Source: Porogramme epimiltina (Eukaryota > Basidiomycota > Agaricomycetes > Polyporales > Polyporaceae). Taken from it: a stretch of 20,774 nt of DNA. Position 1 is the stretch's first letter. Each line of letters begins with the position of its first letter. This document shows, in pieces, positions 8,505-16,217 of the stretch. The notes beneath the pieces were generated by a model. That model made no database searches and had not been told where the DNA came from. It saw nothing but the letters and a program-made list of their open reading frames with translations. Position numbers and translations under genes: made by a program. The stretch lies in NCBI GenBank assembly GCA_900155495.1, contig FTLJ01000727.1, forward strand, positions 276 to 21,049, in the 5' to 3' direction.

Positions 8505-10169
8505 ATGGAAGCCACATCCGTGGAGACCCGGCACCTACCGGAACATCCACAGATCGCTCCTGCATTATCGCTCCCTCCAGAAATTCTTTCCCACATCTTA
8601 TCTTTGTCCGGACATTCCCTCACAGGACCCAGCAGCCTCCAGCTTGCCCACGTATGCCGCCGATGGCGCCAAGTTCTCCTCGGACTTTCTGAGTATTGGG
8701 TGGATGTCGTCGCTTCCTCCAAGTTCCATCAGGAGACCGATATCTCCTTTCTCACATTCATCCTCACTCAATCCTCCCCTCGCCAAATCAGGTTGAATAG
8801 CATCCGCCTCTCTCCCTCTATAACTACAGTCCTCGCTCCCAACTGGCACCGTGTGGTATCTCTTGACGTCAAGATATCGAATCAAGACCATTTACGGTCT
8901 CTTCATGCCGTTCTACAATATTCTCAACCTTCCAGTCTCCGTGAACTCTTCTTGACCTCTTCGTCCACCGATCGTAGCCTCTCCCAATCTGACCTTGTCC
9001 CTCTGCCGCACGGTTCCCTTCCCGCTCTTCGCCACCTCTTTTCTCCAATCTCATATCTGTCATACATAACCGTGTCATCACTTTGTCATCTCGAGGTCTC
9101 AAGCTGGCCCGGCCACCCCCCTGAACACGACGTCGCAGCCCAAACACTCTCAAGACTCTTTGATTCCCTCGCCATCTGCACCGAACTGGAGACACTATCC
9201 ATTTATAGTCCTTCAACCCGCGGCCTTGAAGTCCGTCCTTCGTCTCGCATCATTCACCTGTATCGCCTTCAAAGGCTCTACATCCGCGACGGCTGCCCTA
9301 TCCGGACCAACACCATTCTCTCCACGTTGAAGTTCCGCGACCCGACCACCATTAGCGTCGACTGTTCCGGCCGGCGCTCCTTGAGCGGACTCCACGAGAT
9401 GGTGTCCCACGCGCCCCCCGGCACCGACACCGCACGCATGACCATCTGCGACGGCAGTTTCCTCGTGGTCGACCTCCTTGAAGGCAGCACGCCGCGGTTC
9501 AGGGTAGAAGTTGGGTTGCACGTCGCGTTCCTCAACCATGCCGTCCGCATCTTCCCGGAGAGCCCCAGCGTCACTGCGCTCGAGTGGAGCAGTGATGGCC
9601 AGCGCTCTCTGACAGCGGGATTCAATGGGGACTGGGGGATACTCCTCCCCAGTTTCCCCTCCCTTACCCGCTTCTCCGTGCGCCGCCTTGACCCGGTGGC
9701 ACTCGCGTTCGCGCTCCGGCTGCACTACCGCGATTTGCCGCCGTGTCCGTCCCTCACAGAGATCACCGTCGCGTGGAATGCGGACGAAATGGAGAGCGAG
9801 ATGGTGTTCCAGGAGAGGCGCTGGATGCGGCAGGAGCAGAGAGCGGGACGCAAGGTGACGCGGGACCTCAGTGCTGTAGGAGCGACGCCTGCTGCGCGTG
9901 CGCGCGCCGTCGCGGAGGTTATTGCGGAGGCTCTGGTGCTCCGCGCAGAACACAAACACGTGTTGCCCCTCGCGCGCGTGGAGCTATCCGAGTACGACCT
10001 GGGCGGCGCGCTGTCGGCCGAGGCCGCGCGGGCGGTGGAGGACGAGCTCGCGATGCTACGCACGCTCGTTCACGGCTCCGTCGTCTTCACGAAGATGACG
10101 GGGACGATTGCCACTCCATCAAGCACGTGCACCATCCCCTATCCTTTATTCCCCGCCCGCGGATCATAG
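8505..10169 (+). CDS. F-box protein F2, 554 aa
   Basis: Single coding exon. The open frame extends upstream to 8409, but that stretch overlaps the predicted leader intron, so I choose ATG 8505 (MEATSVETRHLPEH). F-box at about residues 20-66: LPPEIL, HVCRRWR, SEYW. The following leucine-rich part carries the family phrases APNWHRVVSLDV, CTELETLSI, SVTALEWSSDG, FPSLTRFSVRR, EITVAWNADEM, GATPAARA and VVFTKMTGTIATPSS near the C-terminus. It is likely an SCF substrate receptor by family; the target is unknown. A 133-nt tract (9074-9206) is about 95% identical to F3 11607-11739. An out-of-frame ATG at 8501 overlaps the start (ATGCATGG) and opens a 63-codon frame, which could dampen translation. A relic hydrophobin promoter lies downstream. 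Confidence 0.92.
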   Translation: MEATSVETRHLPEHPQIAPALSLPPEILSHILSLSGHSLTGPSSLQLAHVCRRWRQVLLGLSEYWVDVVASSKFHQETDISFLTFILTQSSPRQIRLNSIRLSPSITTVLAPNWHRVVSLDVKISNQDHLRSLHAVLQYSQPSSLRELFLTSSSTDRSLSQSDLVPLPHGSLPALRHLFSPISYLSYITVSSLCHLEVSSWPGHPPEHDVAAQTLSRLFDSLAICTELETLSIYSPSTRGLEVRPSSRIIHLYRLQRLYIRDGCPIRTNTILSTLKFRDPTTISVDCSGRRSLSGLHEMVSHAPPGTDTARMTICDGSFLVVDLLEGSTPRFRVEVGLHVAFLNHAVRIFPESPSVTALEWSSDGQRSLTAGFNGDWGILLPSFPSLTRFSVRRLDPVALAFALRLHYRDLPPCPSLTEITVAWNADEMESEMVFQERRWMRQEQRAGRKVTRDLSAVGATPAARARAVAEVIAEALVLRAEHKHVLPLARVELSEYDLGGALSAEAARAVEDELAMLRTLVHGSVVFTKMTGTIATPSSTCTIPYPLFPARGS

Positions 10170-10374
10170 AGGTACTTAGCACCTGCCCGTTGCGGCTCTC
10201 GGACACGCTTCATTCGTACATCCTACATACCCTTCACGGCCGGCTACGTTGAAGCACCCCCGCACTGCGACACCCTACGCTATCTAGGCGTTCCCAGTGT
10301 GAATATACTGCACTTATAAACGTCTATCTGGAATGTCCGATTGCAAGGTTCATATAAAAGTCCATGTATGTAAT
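10170..10374. other. F2 3' flank
   Basis: No gene. The sequence resembles the flank after F1: ACGCTACATATCCCTCATGG in F1 corresponds to a CCTACATACCCTTCACGG-type phrase here, and CTACGCTACTCAGGCATCCC to CTACGCTATCTAGGCGTTCCC. It belongs to the duplicated unit. Confidence 0.5.
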
Positions 10375-10573
10375 GGGGCGTGGGCTTGCAGTGGTCACCC
10401 CGCAAATGCATCTGGCAGCCAGTATATTCAACATTGTAGCTAACGCGCGCCCTGCCTTCCCGCTCTACATCGCCGGATCACGTCCTCCGGAGAAGACAAA
10501 CGACCGTTCCCGCTCCAAACCTTGACGCCCGCTCGCCCAAATACTGCCGACGCAAACGAACCCTGCGCCACAT
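10375..10573 (+). pseudogene. Promoter-only hydrophobin relic after F2
   Basis: Aligns with the promoter of the intact hydrophobin: the GGGCTTGCAGTGG start, TCCTCCGGAGAAG at 10483-10495 (identical at 18229-18241), then AAATACTGCCGACGCAAACGA compared with AACATTGCCGACGCATACGA. Homology stops at about 10573, just before the place of the TATA box, and F3 upstream sequence begins. No coding sequence remains, so the hydrophobin of this unit has been deleted. Confidence 0.65.
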
Positions 10574-10764
10574 ATCATGAGCCAACCCGACATTGACTGT
10601 ATCCCGACGGGGCAGTATCAGTCCTGAATGGACTTACAACATGGCCCCGACCTTCGTGCCTCTTCTCAACTTCCGCTCCCTCACCTACTGCCGTCACCCG
10701 ACACGAGTTTTCAGAACGCTGTCGTTGTGTTAGGTTTAAACCGCCGGGCCGGGCGGCCCCGATC

Positions 10765-10805
10765 GTATCAAGTATTTGTTATTGTTTGGCATTTCACGTG
10801 GATAC
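10765..10805 (+). promoter_or_regulatory. Conserved F-box upstream block (F3), CACGTGG core
   Basis: GTATCAAGTATTTGTTATTG followed by TTTGGCATTTCACGTGGATAC. This is the closest match to the F1 block, with the CACGTG core intact. It lies about 150-190 nt upstream of the predicted leader intron. Confidence 0.5.
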
Positions 10806-10958
10806 ACCCTGAACTCAACTTTAAGTTCGACAGATATTCGTCATCTCCATTCAAACTCGCTCGCGCCCGTATTCCGAGTGTTTTGGCATTTTGAGGACTG
10901 AAGTATTCAGAACCGAGCCTAACACCCCATCGTCTCATCGCTGTACCGTGTACCCCTC

Positions 10959-11036
10959 GTATGTTTTCCTCGTTTCAGTCACGCTATAGTCGAAACTCAG
11001 TCTTGACAACCTTCTTAGGTCTTCTCTTTACTGAAG
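10959..11036 (+). other. Predicted 5'UTR intron of F3 (78 nt)
   Basis: Donor GTATGTTT, branch-like TCTTGAC near 11001, pyrimidine run, acceptor TGAAG. Same length as the F2 intron and aligned with it. The start codon at 11044 follows seven bases after the acceptor. Confidence 0.65.
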
Positions 11037-11043
11037 CATACCC

Positions 11044-12606
11044 ATGAATTCCTTAGAGCTCCCGAATCCGATTGAACATCCACAAGAATCTCCTGCATTA
11101 TCACTCCCTCCAGAAATTCTCTCTCTCATCTTATCTATGTCCGGCCATTCCCTCACAGGGCTCAAAAGCCTCCGGCTCGCCCATGTATGTCGCCAATGGC
11201 GCCAGGTTCTCCTCAGACACTCTGAGTACTGGGTCGACGTCGTCTCTTCGTCAAAGCTCGATCAGGAGACCAACGTCGCCTTTCTATCATTCATCCTCGC
11301 TCGATCCTCCCCGCGCTCAATCAGGTTGAATAGCACCTGCCTCTATCCCTCCATAGCCACAATCCTCGCCCCTAACTGGCATCGGGTCGTCTTCCTTAGT
11401 GTCACCGTGCTGGATGAAGATCAACTCCGCGCTCTCCACGTTATTTTGCAACAACCTTCATCCTCCAGTCTCCATACTCTCCTGGTGGCGTCCACATCTA
11501 CGAATCATGACCTCTACAAAACTTGTCTTGCTACTCTGCCGCACAGTACTCCTCCCGCTCTTCGCCGCCTCCATTGTCCAATCATATATTTGCCATACAT
11601 CGCTGCGTCATCACTTTGCCATCTCGAGGTCTCAAGCTGGCCCGGACACCCCCCTGAACACGACGTCGCAGCCCAAACGCTCTCAAGACTCTTTGATTCC
11701 CTCGCCATCTGCACAGAACTGGAGACACTGTCCATTTACGGACCGTTAGCCGACGACGTTGAAAACCACCCTCAGCATCGTATTGTTCACCTTCGTCGTC
11801 TTCAAAAGCTTTTCCTCCGCGAAAACTGCTCTATGCGGACCCACATCATTCTGTCTACGTTGAGCTTCGGCGACACGACCACCGTCAACCTCGACTGTTA
11901 CGAATGGGGCCACATGATTGGACTCCACGAGGTGTTGTCCCACACGCGCCCTAGCGCCGACACCGTATGCATGACTATTCGCGACGCGCGCATCCTTACG
12001 CTGGACCTCCTGGAAAGCGGCACCCCGCGGGTCAGCGCGCAGTTCGACGCGCGCTTCCAACTCCCCGCCGAGATCTCCCGAGCGTTCGCGACGCAACCCT
12101 GCATCATCACACTCGAATGCAGCTTTGAGGGCAAATTACCGCCCCCGCAGTCTGCGGTGTATTGGGCGATGCTCCTCCCAGGCTTCTCCACCCTGACCTG
12201 CCTCATCGTGCGCCGTTACGACCTACTCCCTCTCGCGAGCGGGCTCGCGTTCGCACTACATCCGACGGGCGTCGCGCCGCCGTGCCCGCTTCTCGCAGAG
12301 CTCACCGTCGCATGGTACGCAAGCGAGATGGCAGGCGCCCTCGCGGGGGCGACACCCGCGGCACGCGTAAACACCGTCGCGAAGGCCCTAACGGTCGCAC
12401 TGGCGCGCCGCGCCGAACACGGACACGTGCGACCGCTCGCGCGTGTGGAGCTGCTCGAGCACGACCTGAACCGGGCCCCGCCCCACGACGGCACACTCGC
12501 ACCCGGTGTCGCGCAAGAGGCAGAGAACGCGCTCGCGCCGTTGCGCGCGCTCGTCCACGGCTCCGTCGTCTTCACCGCGACGATGGGGCCGACGGCCGCC
12601 GCATGA
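11044..12606 (+). CDS. F-box protein F3, 520 aa
   Basis: Single coding exon starting MNSLELPNPIEHPQ. F-box at about residues 18-64 with LPPEIL, HVCRQWR and SEYW. The leucine-rich body has ILAPNWHRVVFLSV, CTELETLSIY, ITLECSF where other copies read VTALEWS, FSTLTCLIVRR and ELTVAWYASEM. The charged linker present in F1, F2 and F4 after that motif is absent: the protein goes straight to GATPAARV, which accounts for most of its shorter length. The C-terminus is VVFTATMGPTAAA, missing the usual K-M and the PSS end. It is a presumed SCF substrate receptor by family. The 3' half is very GC-rich and creates long shadow frames, including one that runs past the stop. The mid-gene tract shared with F2 suggests gene conversion. 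Confidence 0.92.
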   Translation: MNSLELPNPIEHPQESPALSLPPEILSLILSMSGHSLTGLKSLRLAHVCRQWRQVLLRHSEYWVDVVSSSKLDQETNVAFLSFILARSSPRSIRLNSTCLYPSIATILAPNWHRVVFLSVTVLDEDQLRALHVILQQPSSSSLHTLLVASTSTNHDLYKTCLATLPHSTPPALRRLHCPIIYLPYIAASSLCHLEVSSWPGHPPEHDVAAQTLSRLFDSLAICTELETLSIYGPLADDVENHPQHRIVHLRRLQKLFLRENCSMRTHIILSTLSFGDTTTVNLDCYEWGHMIGLHEVLSHTRPSADTVCMTIRDARILTLDLLESGTPRVSAQFDARFQLPAEISRAFATQPCIITLECSFEGKLPPPQSAVYWAMLLPGFSTLTCLIVRRYDLLPLASGLAFALHPTGVAPPCPLLAELTVAWYASEMAGALAGATPAARVNTVAKALTVALARRAEHGHVRPLARVELLEHDLNRAPPHDGTLAPGVAQEAENALAPLRALVHGSVVFTATMGPTAAA

Positions 12607-12991
12607 GGGGCTCACTCCCACCATTCCCTCCCTGCACTGCCACCCGAGAGCGCACACCCGGACATCGTGACTCTCCGAGTCGAATACGCATCCTCTATAG
12701 AGCTACATACCCTCTACACTTTGCTGTGCCAGGATTCCGCTGTAATGCTTCGGGTTTGGCTCCTTTGCATATAGCACTTCGTCGCGTGGTCGTCTCCTCG
12801 TCCTTCTTCCAGAGAAGGCAAAATCCTACCATCTCTTCGTGTTTTCATGGCAATTACTTCAAGCACTCTCAAGGAAACCGACATATAATACGCTCGAAGG
12901 TGGGCATTGTCTCTCCAGTACTCAGTAGCGACCTCTCACGCCAGCTCCAGCCTCCTCAATCTACTACTCCCTTGAATCTCATACGATTACC
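12607..12991 (+). promoter_or_regulatory. F3 3' flank and degenerate hydrophobin promoter
   Basis: No gene. From about 12780 the sequence aligns with the intact hydrophobin promoter: TCCAGAGAAGGCAAAATCCTACCATCTC near 12810 corresponds to TCCGGAGAAGGCAAAAGCCTATCACTCTC near 18232. The TATA region here reads ACATATAATACG (about 12881-12892) against CCCATAAAAAACCC. TCTCTCCAGTACTCAG matches the leader TCTCTCCAGCACCCAG. Unlike the copy after F1, this promoter looks largely complete. Confidence 0.6.
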
Positions 12992-13236
12992 ATGTTTATC
13001 TGTCTTTCCGTCATGTCCTGAATATGCAGGACACGACGGCGCCATAGAGACCCGGGTGCTCGCCATCTCTGTCTTCGGGGAGCTCTGGGAACGCGTGCAA
13101 GTCGCAGCCCATATGTTGCGCGAACAACAACGCCGTGAACCTCCCTGGTTGTGTTCGAGATGTAAAACAAGGGTGGCTCGCGGCAGCGACGCAGGGTAGT
13201 GCTGGATCGGTTGTCTGTGTCCCGATTTTCCTCTGA
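12992..13236 (+). pseudogene. Hydrophobin pseudogene after F3 with internal deletion
   Basis: Starts with an ATG aligned to the intact hydrophobin start (MFICLSVMS against MFSRLSVVS), then hits TGA after nine codons. The sequence jumps from the signal peptide straight into the middle of exon 2 (ATGCAGGACACGACGGC against CTGCAAGACACGACGGC). About 185 bp are missing, including cysteines 1-3 and intron 1. The rest is recognisable: GCTCGCCATC (cysteine 4), TCTGGGAACGCGTGCAAGTC (cysteine 5), TGTTGCGCGAACAACAAC (cysteines 6-7), intron 13135-13194, and a last exon ending VCVPIFL-stop compared with VGCLPVSL-stop. Clearly non-functional, though the last exon still has its cysteine, its length and its stop in place. 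Confidence 0.88.
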
Positions 13237-13564
13237 GAGGTGGTGCGGTGCTGTTTGGGATCACGCTGTACACGATCATCTTACATCTCTAATCTATGTA
13301 TGGGTGATTTTCTATGTCCGTCTTTGGTCTCCCAAGGTTGCTCCGTCTCACCGTGTGGAATGAATGTCAAGGTCAAGGTACATAGATGAGCAGGTTCTCG
13401 CCTCTCGACGTTGATGACTAGTGCCCTGGCCACTGGTATCGCGTGGTTGAGTACCGCCTAGGAAGACATCCCCCTCGAATGTGGCGTGTCAAGTTGGCAG
13501 CTCGAGCGTGGTCACTCCGACGGCAGCGGGCTGAGAGTCTGAGACTGCAACGAGGGCAACTGTG
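13237..13564. other. Pseudogene 3' flank and distal F4 upstream region
   Basis: No gene. The first part follows the pseudogene stop with a degenerate match to the other hydrophobin 3' flanks. A phrase near 13370-13385 (CAAGGTCAAGGTAC) is locally repetitive. Nothing else was recognised. Confidence 0.45.
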
Positions 13565-13600
13565 GGAAATTTTGCCTTAATTCGGCATAGCACGAGCGCA
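13565..13600 (+). promoter_or_regulatory. Conserved F-box upstream block (F4), degenerate core
   Basis: The GGAAATTTTGCCTTAATTCGGCATAGCAC part aligns with the F6 block (GAACATTTGCCTTGATTTGACATCGCAC). The CACGTGG core is degraded to CACGAGC. Both are followed about 20 nt later by the shared phrase CGACCTTCCAC and CTTTCAAAA. Confidence 0.4.
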
Positions 13601-13773
13601 CCGTGCGATCGACCTTCCACTTGTGTTCTTTCAAAAGACATATACATATCCACCATCGGAACCCATATCACAACAATCTCGCCTGTGCGCACACTCCAAG
13701 TGTTGCCCAGGGTTGAGTCTTTGCAGTAACCGGAAACTGGCCTGCACGCTAGTCACAAAAACGTGTCCCCCTC

Positions 13774-13853
13774 GTACGTTTGCCCCACTACAGCGCAGTC
13801 CAACCTGAAACTCAATCCTGACGGTCGTCTTTAATAGCATTGTATTCACGCAG
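13774..13853 (+). other. Predicted 5'UTR intron of F4 (80 nt)
   Basis: Donor GTACGTTT, branch-like TCCTGAC near 13816, acceptor CGCAG. It is aligned with the leader introns of the other array members and ends 21 nt before the start codon. Confidence 0.65.
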
Positions 13854-13874
13854 GGACCCCCATCGATAGGGCTC

Positions 13875-15497
13875 ATGTCGCGAGAGCTCGCCAACCCAAT
13901 GGACCGTCTGCATCAACAGGCGTCTCCTGCACTATCTCTTCCTCCAGAAATCCTTTCCGTCATCTTCACTTTGTCCAATCCTCTCCCAGGGCCAAACAGC
14001 CTCCAGCTTGGCCACGTATGCCGTCAATGGCGCCACGTTCTCCTCGGACTCTCTGAGTATTGGGTGGATGTGGTCTTTTACTCCAAGTTCCGTCAGGAAA
14101 CCGATGTGTTCTTTCTCTCCTGCATCCTCGCTCGATCCTCCCCACGCCCCATCAAGTTGTTCAGCATCCACCTCTGTCCCTCTATAACCACAATCCTCGC
14201 CTCCAACTGGCATCGCGTCGTCTTTCTCAGCGTCCTGATCCTGAATGAAGATCATTTGCGATCTCTTCACACTGTTTTACAGCAATCTCAAACCTCTAGT
14301 CTCTGCGATCTCATGATCTTCCAGTCCACCGATCATGGCCTCTCCCCATCCGACCTTGTACCTCTGCCCCACGGCGCCCTCCCCACTCTCCGCCGCCTCC
14401 TTTCTCCAATCCGCTACTTACCATACATCGCCGTATCCTCACTCTGTCATCTTGACGTCTGCGGTCCTTCCGGTTATCCCCTCCAACACCCCTTCCCTAC
14501 CCAGACACTCTCAACACTCTTTGATTGTCTTGCCATTTGTACGGAATTGGAGACGCTGTCCATTGGCAGTATGTCACCTATCGGCCTTGAAACCCCCTCT
14601 GAGCCTCGCACAATTCACCTCCGTCGTCTTCAGAAGCTGTCCATCCGCAACATCCGCGCGAGCACCATCCTCTCTACGCTCAGGTTCAGCGACACGGCCA
14701 CCGTCGAACTCGACTGTTGGTCCGAGCGGACCAACATGGACGAGATTCGCGAAGTGCTGTCCCACACGCGCCCCCGTGCCGATACCGTTCACCTGACCAC
14801 CGAGGACGGGCGGTTCCTCGTGCTCGATCTCCTCGACGACAACGCTCTGCGGCTCCACACGCAGTTCAGGACTGCCCTCATGAACTCCCCCGCCGAGATC
14901 GCGTACAGCCTCCCGGCGCGGTCCGGCGTCACGACGCTCGAGTGGAACATCGAGGACCTGCTCCTGCTCGAGCCGACGGCCCCGCGATGGGGGATACTCC
15001 TCTCCGCCTTCCCCGCCCTCACCCGCCTCGTCGCGCGCCGCCACGATCCATGGACGCTCGCGAGCGCGCTGGCGTTTGCGTCGTACCCCCCTGGAAACAT
15101 CGCGCCTCCGTGCCCGCTCCTTTCGGAGCTCATCGTCGTGTGGCAGGCGGACGAGATGGAGCGGGCGACGGCGAGCGCGTTCGAGCGCGCAGTTATGCGC
15201 GCAGCCGACGAGGGGAAGGAGGCGCCCGCAGAGTGGATGGCGGGGGCGACACCCGTGGCGCGCGTGCACACCGTCGCGCAGGCCGTTCTCACCTCCCTTC
15301 TGCACCGCGCCGAATACGCACATGTGCAGCCGCTCGCGCGCGTGGAGCTGGTGGAGCACGACCTGAGCGTGGCGGCGGGCGCGGCGGGCGGCGGTGCGCG
15401 CGTCCCCGTGCAGGAGATAGAAGAGGTTCTGGCACCGCTGTGCCACCTCGTGCACGGGCCCGTCATCTTCAGGAAGATGTCGGGGCCGATTGCGTGA
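13875..15497 (+). CDS. F-box protein F4, 540 aa
   Basis: Single coding exon starting MSRELANPMDRLHQQ. F-box at about residues 20-65: LPPEIL, SLQLGHVCRQWR, SEYW. Leucine-rich body with ILASNWHRVVFLSV, CTELETLSIGSMSPIGLE, VTTLEWN, FPALTRLVARR, ELIVVWQADEM, a charged linker, GATPVARV and a final VIFRKMSGPIA. It is the closest relative of F6: the mid-gene stretch 14521-14697 matches 20036-20212 with few changes, and the two upstream regions also pair. Presumed SCF substrate receptor; no target can be inferred. The 3' half is extremely GC-rich, producing a 345-codon antisense frame that I regard as a shadow. No hydrophobin relic follows; the flank keeps homology only to about 15605. Confidence 0.93.
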   Translation: MSRELANPMDRLHQQASPALSLPPEILSVIFTLSNPLPGPNSLQLGHVCRQWRHVLLGLSEYWVDVVFYSKFRQETDVFFLSCILARSSPRPIKLFSIHLCPSITTILASNWHRVVFLSVLILNEDHLRSLHTVLQQSQTSSLCDLMIFQSTDHGLSPSDLVPLPHGALPTLRRLLSPIRYLPYIAVSSLCHLDVCGPSGYPLQHPFPTQTLSTLFDCLAICTELETLSIGSMSPIGLETPSEPRTIHLRRLQKLSIRNIRASTILSTLRFSDTATVELDCWSERTNMDEIREVLSHTRPRADTVHLTTEDGRFLVLDLLDDNALRLHTQFRTALMNSPAEIAYSLPARSGVTTLEWNIEDLLLLEPTAPRWGILLSAFPALTRLVARRHDPWTLASALAFASYPPGNIAPPCPLLSELIVVWQADEMERATASAFERAVMRAADEGKEAPAEWMAGATPVARVHTVAQAVLTSLLHRAEYAHVQPLARVELVEHDLSVAAGAAGGGARVPVQEIEEVLAPLCHLVHGPVIFRKMSGPIA

Positions 15498-16163
15498 GGC
15501 ACCTGCCGCCGCTGTGCCCCCCCTGGCCCTTCGAGGGGCGCGCGCTTGCACGTCGAGACTGTGACACGCGCGTCGTTGTACTACTGTATGCTCCTTGCAC
15601 TCATCGCACACTTGAACACTTCGTTCTTTGACAAGCCAGGCACTTCAACTCGTGAGTGCTGCCAACCAACCGCCCCAACATTCGACTACATCTAGAGCTA
15701 GAAGACGCCCATCGGAGCTACTCGCGACTGGGACTAGCGCGCACTAGGTAGTATGTATGGTTGAGCGACCAAGAGCTTCTAGGCGAATATTATGGGCGTC
15801 TTGTATCAGCCAGAGTCGTCGCGAATACGGCGCGGGGCCCGGGTTCGTAGATAAGAATGGCGAAATGGGGAGAAAACCGGACGAGGAGTAAACAGACGCA
15901 GGTCACGTGCGCTTTCCGGCGCTTCACGAGTCCACTGGATATAGGGGCCTCGGCCCCTGACGGTGAGCACTACCGAGTATACCACATCTCAGTGCTCAGT
16001 GCTCAGCGTCCACCCGTCAATACCTCCAAAACGCAACATCGATGTTTACGCGCACATTCTCAGTACTAGCCCAAGGTCTTGGATTTGTGTGGGGCGGGGA
16101 ACGTAGCTCGCACGCTATTACAGAGAAGCGTGCCCCTAACCTGTTAGGACAATTTTCAAACTG
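15498..16163. other. F4 3' flank and unrelated upstream region of F5
   Basis: No gene. The first 110 bases resemble other F-box 3' flanks (GACACGCGCGTCGTTGTACTACTGTATGCTCCTTGC compared with GACACGCCGCATCGTCTGTACTCGCTACATGCTCCTCC near 17973). After about 15610 nothing matches the array: no hydrophobin promoter, no F-box upstream block. Small features are a 7-bp-arm inverted repeat AGGGGCC-TC-GGCCCCT at 15943-15958, a doubled AGTGCTC at 15991-16004, and a lone TCACGTGC near 15903. This suggests a junction with sequence foreign to the array. Confidence 0.5.
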
Positions 16164-16213
16164 GTGCATACGTAGCTTGATGCTGACTAGTCTACCTCTT
16201 TTTGTTTTCGTAG
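16164..16213 (+). other. Possible 5'UTR intron of F5
   Basis: A strong 3' end is visible: branch-like GATGCTGAC near 16180, pyrimidine run TCTACCTCTTTTTGTTTTC, acceptor GTAG four bases before ATG 16218. The donor is unclear; GTGCAT at 16164 gives 50 nt, but GTAGCT at 16103 or GTGCCC at 16130 are possible. It sits where the other F-box genes have their leader intron. Confidence 0.4.
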
Positions 16214-16217
16214 AACC

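Noticed and set aside
9213..9959. 248-codon antisense frame over F2
   Set aside because: Shadow of the F2 coding strand; no start context, motif or conservation of its own.
12162..13199. 345-codon + strand frame overlapping the end of F3 and the pseudogene
   Set aside because: It begins out of frame inside F3, is Arg-rich over the coding part, and continues by chance through the flank and a decayed hydrophobin.
14574..15611. 345-codon antisense open frame over F4
   Set aside because: It mirrors the GC-rich codon bias of F4, has an Arg/His/Gly-rich low-complexity translation, and matches similar antisense frames over the same part of the paralogues. It is a shadow.
14717..15631. 304-codon + strand frame inside F4
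   Set aside because: Out of frame with the F-box protein, Arg-rich, caused by GC-rich third positions.
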